From Boswellia sacra (lineage: Eukaryota > Streptophyta > Magnoliopsida > Sapindales > Burseraceae): DNA of 64,000 nucleotides. Position numbers and translations under genes: made by a program. Below the pieces are notes generated by a model. It was not told where the DNA came from. It did no database searches and saw only the letters and a list, made by a program, of their open reading frames with translations. Positions within the stretch are counted from its first letter, which is position 1, and every line of letters begins with the position of its first letter. Shown piece after piece: positions 57,114 through 64,000 of the stretch. The stretch spans positions 337,329-401,328 of the forward strand of contig SNVD02009651.1 in NCBI GenBank assembly GCA_013180625.2. Direction: 5' to 3'.

Positions 57114-57639
57114 ATGGATGCTGATATCTTTCTATCGAACCTTCGTAAATATTTTCCTTCACTTCCTCAAAATGCTGTGTTTAAAATTTATAAAGTACGG
57201 ATGACTAGACTTTGGGCATTGATGCTCCTAAATGTCCCTGCTGATATCCGTTGGCTTATTGAAGCCAAGGTGAGATTGTCCGGTGAGCCGGACATTAATC
57301 TCGCAAAATACATGCCTGGTCTAGGAAGAGCTACTACGCCAAGAGGCGAAGAGCGAAAAGGTTACAAGTATGTTATAAATGTGCTAGATGGAATTGTAAC
57401 CAGACTTGTCGTTCATTAGGTTTTGCGTCCAGGAATAGAGAAGATAAACTTTCATTTGTTAAGAATGGTTTGAGTAATGAGTCGCTGGATAATGTTTTGT
57501 TAGCTCTCGAGTCACATTCTTGTGGACTTGTTCAGCGTGAATTGCTTAATCTATGGACACAATTTCGTGATGATTGCAGTGTTATAGTACTAGGGAATCT
57601 GCTAAAAACGACCCTATTGACACATATCCGAAAAAGAAT
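57114..57639 (+). pseudogene. Post-pol ORF region of plus-strand Athila
   Basis: Reads LWALMLLNVPADIRWLIEAK, then in a shifted frame CYKCARWNCNQTCRSLGF and NGLSNESLDNV...ESHSCGLVQRELLNLWTQF. The second half matches 61498-61911 of the minus-strand Athila, so it is a conserved post-pol product of this family. In Athila elements this position is called env-like; I see no signal peptide or membrane segment here, so function is not claimed. Confidence 0.6.
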
Positions 57640-59143
57640 TGTCTCCCAAGTATAGGCGTGTCGAAGTAATAAACCCGTGAGTCCGGGGTCGATCCCACGA
57701 GGAAGGGGATTTTAGCGTTACAATTATAAGTTAAGCCATATGATTGAAAGAATTGAAAGAAATGATAAGCTAATCTCAACAAATATGTAAGATGGTAGGC
57801 TGTATTACCGACCATTCAAATATAAAACAAAAAGCAAGAGGAGGTAAAATCATCCATGGAATAGGTGGTATAACCAACCATAGTAAATTAAAGAACAATT
57901 TCATAAGGTGGTAGAACCTACCATAGTAAATAAAATAAAAAGTTAATAAACAATAGAATAATTAAAATACAAGAGGAATTAACACAATAACAATGAAGGC
58001 TAAGGTTAGGGATCCGCCCTTGATATTTCAAATAAGGATAATTAACCCATTTTAGTTATATGAATTATATTTGTTTCATTACCAATATTTATACCACTTC
58101 TTGTAAATGGTTCAAGCATCCAATGTGCCAATCACCATATGTCTACAACAAATCAAGGTTCCTAACTAGATTCGTGTCTGTAAGGAAGAACCATACATCA
58201 TCTAGAAATGATCCAAGCATTTTGATGTGTCCAAGGCTTGTCGACAATGATCCAAGCCGTCCACTTTACGAGTGGGTGTCAAGATGATTAAGAAATTTAT
58301 AATATAAAATCATATTGAATAAACATTATAAGATAAAGATTATTAAGCACATATTAGGTTCGAGAATCCTATTCTCATATCAAGTGTTTCACCCTTTCAC
58401 CTTAGCAAAAGAGAAATTAGAAGAACATTATAATAGAAAGAAATAAAATGCAAGAAAAAGGAAATTCATTAATAACATAAACACACAAAACACAATACAA
58501 GATCCTAGCCAAAGCCAAAATGTTCCAGCCAAGGCCAAGATGTCCCAATGGGTCACAAGGCACCTCTATTTATAGATACATCCAGGGGCAAACTTGTCAA
58601 ATTACAAGGGCATAATTGTCAAATATTAGTTGTAAATATCTTTTGACAATTGGGATCATTAGGCACCGACTTTGACCATCAATTTTGATATCTAAATGTT
58701 GTGAATTTTAATCACATGTCTTCATGAAGTTTGTAGATATTTCTATCAGCTTTCTATAACATATTTGATTTGCACATTTGATACGTATTTTGAGAGATAC
58801 GATCCAAATACTGAGGCCTGGTCAAACTGGGCCGAGACTGTAGATGGGTTCACTTCAAGCCCAATTTTGGTCCACTAAGAGCCCGAATTTGCTGATTCTT
58901 GTGAAATGCAATCTTGTAGACAATTAAATCAGCTTTCCAAAACATTAAGAATTGCACCATTATGATCTATAAATAGAGAGATATGCCCATTTTACTGAAC
59001 CTGTAACAAACCAAAATTAAGAGAAATTAATTCCAAAGATGCAAATGCTACAAATATGCTTAAGTTGAGGAATTTTAATGACACTATTAATGCAATATGA
59101 TGAACTAAACTCTTATTAAACATGCTTATTTAAGTGTTCATCA
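57640..59143 (-). repeat. 3' LTR of the minus-strand Athila element
   Basis: 1504 bp, starts TGATGAACACTTAAATAAGC after a purine-rich AGTTGGAGGGTA and ends CTTGGGAGACA. It abuts the broken post-pol ORF of the plus-strand element on its left. Confidence 0.82.
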
Positions 59144-59159
59144 TACCCTCCAACTAGCT

Positions 59160-60470
59160 TATTGCTAGTTCTTAGCAATTAAGGCGTTATTATTTAGAAG
59201 TGATTTATAGAATTTTACATCCAAGGTGGTCATTATTGCACTCTCATTGATTTTATCCAAATAAATAAACTCTCAACCAATTTTTTTTAATGACTCATGT
59301 ACCCTTCAATCAAGATATCAACAAACCTTCTTTTTATGCTCAGTCGACACATGACTATGGGGCTTATTAGAACGAAGCCATATCGGTTCTAATATTTATT
59401 AAGGCTAACAACTTTAAGGTAGGTGACATTTCATTTATTTTATATATATATGTGTTTGTTGTGTTTTTTTTTTTTTTTTTTGGAAGAATGCATCTTTAAC
59501 CCATGTAGCGAGCCTTAGGCTAATGGCTCCAGACCAGTTGACCTTAGGGCATTAGGTGTTAAGACACCCCTTCGAGCTTAACGACTCGGGTTGCCGATGC
59601 TTTATTTTTGCTTAGAAACTTATGGATAGTGCAATGTTCAATCCCATTAAGCTTTCTCCTTAATTCATGTAGCGAGCTTTGGGCCAATAGCTCCCAAACC
59701 AGTTGGTCTTAGGGTATTAGGTGTTAAGGCACCCCTCGGGCTTAATTGCTCGATTTAAGGAGGCTACAAGACCAAACTTTATCCACAATTGCTATTTTTT
59801 TCTTTTTTTTTCTTTCGTTTTTTTTTTGCTTTTTTTTTTTTTAACTTTCCCCTTCCTTTGTGTTGTTATCCTAAACACCAAAAAGAACTCAAATATTTAA
59901 CAACATTTCATTTTGCCACCCACAATCAATGCATCAAGGTATGTGTTGTGTGTGAAGAATTCTCATGAATACTTGCTTAATGAGTACATAAGCACACATT
60001 TTTTTTATTAAATGATAAGGTTGTGAGAGTTCATAGATTTGATTGATTCAAAGTGAAATGAATAAGACCTCCTTGTTATAAAATTCAAAAATCAAGACTA
60101 AATAATATCAAGTTAGCTAAAATTAGTTCACAAGATCAAAATAAAATGACAAATTGGTTAGAATGGGTTTCAAGAGTTCAAACTGGCCCTCCATATTCTG
60201 CCATTCCTGACCCAGAATGCGTCTCAAGAGGATTTGAACTCCTTACACCGCACTCTGAATCTAATTACTAACTCGCTTCTTTTTTTTTTTTTGCAAGAAA
60301 AAATAAAATTTAAAGACACACTTATGTCTACTATCCTTCCCCCCCAACAAAATGAAACATTGTCCTCAATGTTTAAATTTAGAGAGATAAAGTTAGAGAC
60401 ATTACCTGAAGCTTCTGTTATTCCAAGAGAGATGACCTGAAAGACTCATAAAATAACATGCTAAAATAAA
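59160..60470 (-). other. 3' non-coding region of the minus-strand Athila
   Basis: No gene. It contains a direct duplication of about 90 bp: 59503-59590 and 59665-59750 share TGTAGCGAG, CCAGTTG and TTAGGTGTTAAG. Homopolymer T runs are at 59469-59482, about 59822-59842 and 60279-60291. The word ATTGAGGACAATGTTT (complement of about 60355-60370) is typical of the 3' region of these elements. Confidence 0.6.
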
Positions 60471-60476
60471 TAAAAT

Positions 60477-61175
60477 TCAAAGACACAAAAAAATTAAACG
60501 GAGATTCAGATCCAATTTGCACTTTTTGTTTTGCCCTCCTGCCCAATTAATTTGAGTACTAGCTGGGTCCCCCCCCCCCCAACCCACAACACCCCCCCCA
60601 GGTTCATAACTCAACTTCTGTAATTTGTCAAGTAACTCACCAGCAGAAGTGGCAAAAAAAAAACAAGGATCTTTCTCGCCCAATGTGGGATAAAATTTTG
60701 TTCCACAGCTGCATCAACAAAACTTTTCAAAGGATCAAAGAAATTTTTAACATTCAACAAACCTATGGGTTTTTGATGGAGATTCAGTTGGGCCCAAGAA
60801 GCAATTTGAAAAATTTCTTCAAGAGTGCCAAAGCCACCTGGTAAAGCAATAAAGGCATCTGAATTGATGAGCATATGTGCCATGCGTTCATGCATAGAGG
60901 AGACCTGTAACTCCTCCCAACTGTTTTTCCAACAATACTTTCTACAGCCAAAGCTTTAGGAATAACTCCTAAAACTTGAGTACCCCCTACATGTGCAGCT
61001 GTGGACCCCAAACCCATTAACCCGAGGCTCCTCCCCCATAAACCACATGAATCTTTCTTTCAACCAGTAGCCTACCAAGATAATTCGCTACTTCTACGAA
61101 CTCTTCACTTTTACCTGGTCGAGATCCACAGAATACACATATCCTTTGGATTCGACGTTTTGAAGTTCCCTCCAT
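60477..61175 (-). pseudogene. Intronless LOG-like (cytokinin-activating) pseudogene inside Athila
   Basis: Starting at ATG 61175 the reading MEGTSKRRIQRICVFCGSRP is a typical LONELY GUY N-terminus. LOG enzymes release free cytokinin bases from nucleoside monophosphates in the cytosol. Later pieces include GLMGLGSTAAHVGGTQVLGV, FIALPGGFGTLEEIFQIASW (with PGGxGTxxE, the family's nucleotide-binding signature), AQLNLHQKPIGLLNVKNFFD and SAGELLDKLQKLSYEPG. Single-base losses near 61020 and 60905 and an error in a T run near 60655 break the frame. Plant LOG genes normally have several introns; here the whole coding sequence is contiguous, so it derives from mRNA. It is in the same sense as the host Athila. 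Poly(A) tail and target duplication could not be identified. Confidence 0.88.
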
Positions 61176-61497
61176 GTCTATTTGACTCTCTAACTATGTG
61201 TGAAGAAGAGACCAAGACATGTGGTATTTATGGAGTGCAAAAAGGTATGTTAATGATGATATCTATCTAGGTAGCTCGATTGTTTGTTGAAAAAGTTGAC
61301 AATAATGCAAAAAAAAAAAAAGGTCAAAAGATGATGAAATAAGACACCATAAGTCAAACAAAAGATACAAATTCAGAAATGACAGCAATGAGGTATTAAA
61401 ATTCAAAAATGATGGCACGCATGCATATGTACAGGTAGTTGTGACTGTGGCTCACATCTTCCTCTGGTTTTACGTCCAGAAACGGCTTAAACACCTT

Positions 61498-61911
61498 CTA
61501 TGAGTTGGGGATATGCTTCCCATCCAGTTTTCTTATAAACTGGCAAACAGGGTCTTTTTGAGTCAGATTCCCAAGACTATAGCGTTCCTGCTCATCTCGG
61601 AATTGTGTCCACAAATTAAAAATTTCACGCTGCCCAAGTCCACAAGAATGCGTCTCAAGAGTCGTTCGGATATCATCCAAAGACTCCTTACTCAGTCCAT
61701 TCTTGATGAACTGTAGTTTATCCTCTCGATTGTTAGACAAATATCCCAAGGAGTGGCAACGCTGATTACAAGGCCCATCTTGCACATCTGGGACAAACTG
61801 TATCCTTTTCGCCTTCGCTTTTTGGCATAAGAGCTTTTTCCCAAACCTGCATATGGGAAACCAGATTAATCTGAAAACTCCAAAGAATCGAACCTTGGCT
61901 TCATTAACCAT
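61498..61911 (-). pseudogene. Post-pol ORF of minus-strand Athila
   Basis: 137 codons, open: KAKRIQFVPDVQDGPCNQRC then NREDKLQFIKNGLSKESLDD and HSCGLGQREIFNLWTQFRDE. It matches the plus-strand element's post-pol region at 57400-57639. Cys residues (CNQRC, HSCG) are conserved between the two. It is probably a fragment of a longer protein and its role is unknown. Confidence 0.6.
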
Positions 61912-62162
61912 CTTAATCAGCAGAAACCCTTACGCATCAACCACCTTAGTCTTTCTGCACGAGCTTTAATAAATTTTAAGCAATCATTTTGAGGAAGAGA
62001 GGGAAATGTTTGTGCAATTTTGAGAGAATGGTTCCATGGTGAAGAAAATGAGAGAGAAGAAAAAAAAATGGATTCAAGCAACAGTTTTTAGGGAACTGAA
62101 AAACCGACTTTAATAGTCTACTGGAGTACCGTATCCGCCACTTGACCGGGAAAAATCAATCC

Positions 62163-63722
62163 TTAAAAAGGATTGATTAAAGCAGTGGACTCTTCGTTTT
62201 GGTCAAAATTTTCAAAGAATGGTTTTAATCGTTGTCCATTAACTTTAAACACATTACCATTCTTGGGGTTCTCAATTTCAACTGCTCCATGAGGGAAAAC
62301 AGTTTTAACAATGAAAGGCCCAATCCAACGAGACCGAAGTTTACCAGGAAACAAATGCAATCTTGAATCATACAAAAGAACTTTTTGTGAAGGTTCAAAA
62401 TATTTTCTAACAATGGATTTGTCATGAAAAACCTTCATTTTTCTTTGTAGATTTTAGAATTTTCATAAGCCTCATTCCTGATTTCTTCAAGTTCACTCAG
62501 TTGGAGTTTACGTAACTTGCAAGCATCATTCAAGTTTGTGTTAAATGTTTTAATGGCCCAATAAGCTTTATGTTCATTTTCCACTGGCAAGTGACAAGGT
62601 TTTCCATAAACTAATCTATAAGGAGACATTCCCAATGATGTTTTGAAAGCAGTTCGGTAAGCCCAAAGTGCATTATTAAGTCTTAAAGACCAATCTTTAC
62701 GATTTGGGTTAACCGTTTTTCTAAGATCTGTTTTATCTCCCTATTAGCTAATTCAACTTGTCCACTTGTTTGTGGGTGATAAGGTGTAGAAATTTTATGG
62801 TTATTCCATATTTTTTCATTAAAGTTTCAAATGGTTTGTTACAAAAATGTGTACCCCCATCACTAATAATGGCTCGAGGAATTCCAACTCTACTTAAGAT
62901 ATTCTCCTTCAAGAATTTGACAACTGTTTTGTGATCATTGTTTCGACATGGAATTGCCTCGACCCATTTTGAAACATAGTCTACTGCAACAAGGATGTAC
63001 ACAAAACCAAATGACGGTGGAAAGGGTCCCATAAAATCAATACCCCAACAGTCAAAGATTTCAACGATAAGAATGGGATTCAACGGCATCATGTTTCTTT
63101 TTGAAATAGATCCCAATTTTTGACAATTTTCACACGTTTTGCAAAATGCATGTGCATCTTTAAATAAGGTGGGCCAATAAAATCCACATTGTACGATCTT
63201 AGCAGCTGTTTTTCTAGATGAAAAATGTCCTCCACATGCTTCAGAATGACAAAAGTTAATGACACTACTTACCTCATTGTCGGGTATGCATCTTCTCATT
63301 ATTTGGTCTGGACAATATTTGAACAGATATGGGTCATCCCAGTAAAAATTTTTCACCTCGGTTAAAAATTTTCTTTTATCTTGAGCATTCCAATGAGGTG
63401 GCATTTTCCCTGTCGCAAGAAAATTTACAATGTTAGCAAACCAAGGTACAGTAGCAACAGAAAAAAAAAATTCATCAGGAAAAGAATCATTGATAGGTGA
63501 AGTTTCAATTAATTTCTCTGTCGTTAGTCTTGAAAGATGATCAGCAACGACATTCTCGACTCCTTTCTTATCCTTTATTGTGATGTTGAATTCTTGGAGC
63601 AATAAAATCCACCGTATCAATCTAGGTTTTTCATCCTGTTTAGACATTAAATATCTCACAGCTGCATGGTCAGTGTAAACAATCGTGGGAGAACCAATTA
63701 AATACGATCGAAATTTGTCCAA
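62163..63722 (-). pseudogene. Athila RNase H C-terminus and integrase, frameshifted
   Basis: The main frame (62748-63722) has the RNase H end ([29 protein letters not shown]) and integrase with a zinc-binding HHCC domain ([17 protein letters not shown]) and the catalytic core ([25 protein letters not shown]). A frameshift after KKYGITIK precedes the pieces at 62435-62635 ([20 protein letters not shown]) and 62163-62438 ([20 protein letters not shown]), the integrase C-terminus. The wording of the catalytic core is Athila-like and not Ogre/TatI-like. Confidence 0.9.
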
Positions 63723-64000
63723 TGCAAATACTCAAGTAGTTCTTTTTCAATTGTTGTATAATTCATTTGTGCATCATTTAAAGTCCTACTTGCATAGTAT
63801 ATCACATAAGGCTTACCTTCTTTTCTTTGTCCTAAGACAGCACCAACGGCATAGTCACTTGCATCACACATCAATTCAAAAGGCAAGGACCAATCAGGAG
63901 ATTGCATAATTGGAGCAGTTGTTAAAAGTCCAATTAATTTATCACAGGCATTTTGACATTCTTGAGTCCATTCAAAAGAAGTGTCTTTTATTAAGAGGTT
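63698..64000 (-). pseudogene. Athila reverse transcriptase/RNase H junction, partial
   Basis: Runs in from the window edge: FEWTQECQNACDKLIGLLTT, FELMCDASDYAVGAVLGQRK and YYASRTLNDAQMNYTTIEKE, the start of RNase H. A frameshift after KELL (about 63730) separates it from the next frame. The catalytic YxDD part of the reverse transcriptase lies beyond the window. Confidence 0.88.

Larger units (their letters stand above)
53209..57639 (+). mobile_element. Ty3/gypsy Athila-type retrotransposon with pol deleted (plus strand)
   Basis: 5' LTR 53209-54616 is followed by the primer site TTTGGCGCCGTTGCCGGGGA (from about 54620), typical of Athila elements. Gag and protease follow, then almost the whole of reverse transcriptase, RNase H and integrase is missing (junction near 56640), then the post-pol region. 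The 3' end is cut off at 57639 by insertion of a second Athila element. Confidence 0.88.
57640..64000 (-). mobile_element. Ty3/gypsy Athila-type retrotransposon (minus strand, continues past window)
   Basis: 3' LTR 57640-59143, post-pol ORF 61498-61911, integrase and RNase H/reverse transcriptase from 62163 to the window end. It inserted into the post-pol region of the plus-strand Athila. Several frameshifts make it inactive. The LTR carries CCTCGTGGGATCGACCCC and ACTCACGGGTTTATTACTT on the minus strand. Between LTR and post-pol ORF lies an intronless LOG-like pseudogene. Confidence 0.87.

Noticed and set aside
57114..57639. True envelope gene in Athila
   Set aside because: No signal peptide, transmembrane segment or glycoprotein-like pattern is visible; only the position fits.
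60279..60291. T run as the poly(A) tail of the LOG retropseudogene
   Set aside because: Athila-type sequence (ATTGAGGACAATG) lies between it and the LOG stop codon, so it is not directly attached.
60540..60600. Poly-C runs as a functional G-quadruplex or promoter element
   Set aside because: They lie in the decayed 3' part of the LOG pseudogene and look like homopolymer expansion; sequencing error is also possible.

Overview
The window is nuclear DNA of a flowering plant, most likely a eudicot. It is AT-rich, its genes have small exons with GT/AG introns, it carries sesquiterpene synthase-like genes of the angiosperm TPS-a subfamily, and it is filled with plant transposons (Tork-like and SIRE-like copia, Athila gypsy, CACTA, MULE, hAT, TRIM, MITEs). 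No species can be named from the sequence.

The host backbone is a decayed tandem cluster of terpene synthase (TPS) genes, all on the minus strand. Copy 1 (203-3309) is a full-length pseudogene. Copy 2 (13208-15958) is the only gene that looks intact: seven exons, 555 codons, all splice sites canonical, and RDR, DDTYD and NSE/DTE metal-binding motifs present. Copy 3 (28666-39423) is a pseudogene broken up by a solo LTR in exon 4, a TRIM in intron 2 and a 6.9-kb copia element in exon 2. Copy 4 (51025-51663) keeps only the last two exons. Related non-coding blocks upstream of copies 1-3, plus one orphan block near 19.46-21.43 kb, show that whole gene-plus-upstream units were duplicated and that at least one further TPS gene was probably lost.

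Layout: 5037-7303 a Mutator-like element with 9-bp target duplication; 7610-8286 a Harbinger-like MITE; 8370-12261 a CACTA element carrying exon fragments of plastid dihydrolipoyl dehydrogenase and exportin-1; 13.2-16.0 kb TPS copy 2; 16-22.4 kb intergenic duplicated blocks; 22396-27650 an almost intact Tork-like copia element; 28.7-39.4 kb TPS copy 3 with its insertions; 39625-45732 a second CACTA element carrying PDS5, Hsp110 and purple acid phosphatase fragments plus two unrecognised ones, all in one orientation; 47190-47493 a TRIM-like element; 47837-49821 a deleted hAT; 51.0-64.0 kb a nest of insertions (TPS fragment, then copia, CACTA, a plus-strand Athila and a minus-strand Athila that contains an intronless LOG cytokinin-activation pseudogene).

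The only plausible working host gene is TPS copy 2, a predicted cytosolic sesquiterpene synthase. The most interesting content is the capture and reshuffling of host exons by the two CACTA elements, and the LOG cDNA copy inside an Athila element. I saw no CRISPR array, rRNA or convincing tRNA gene.
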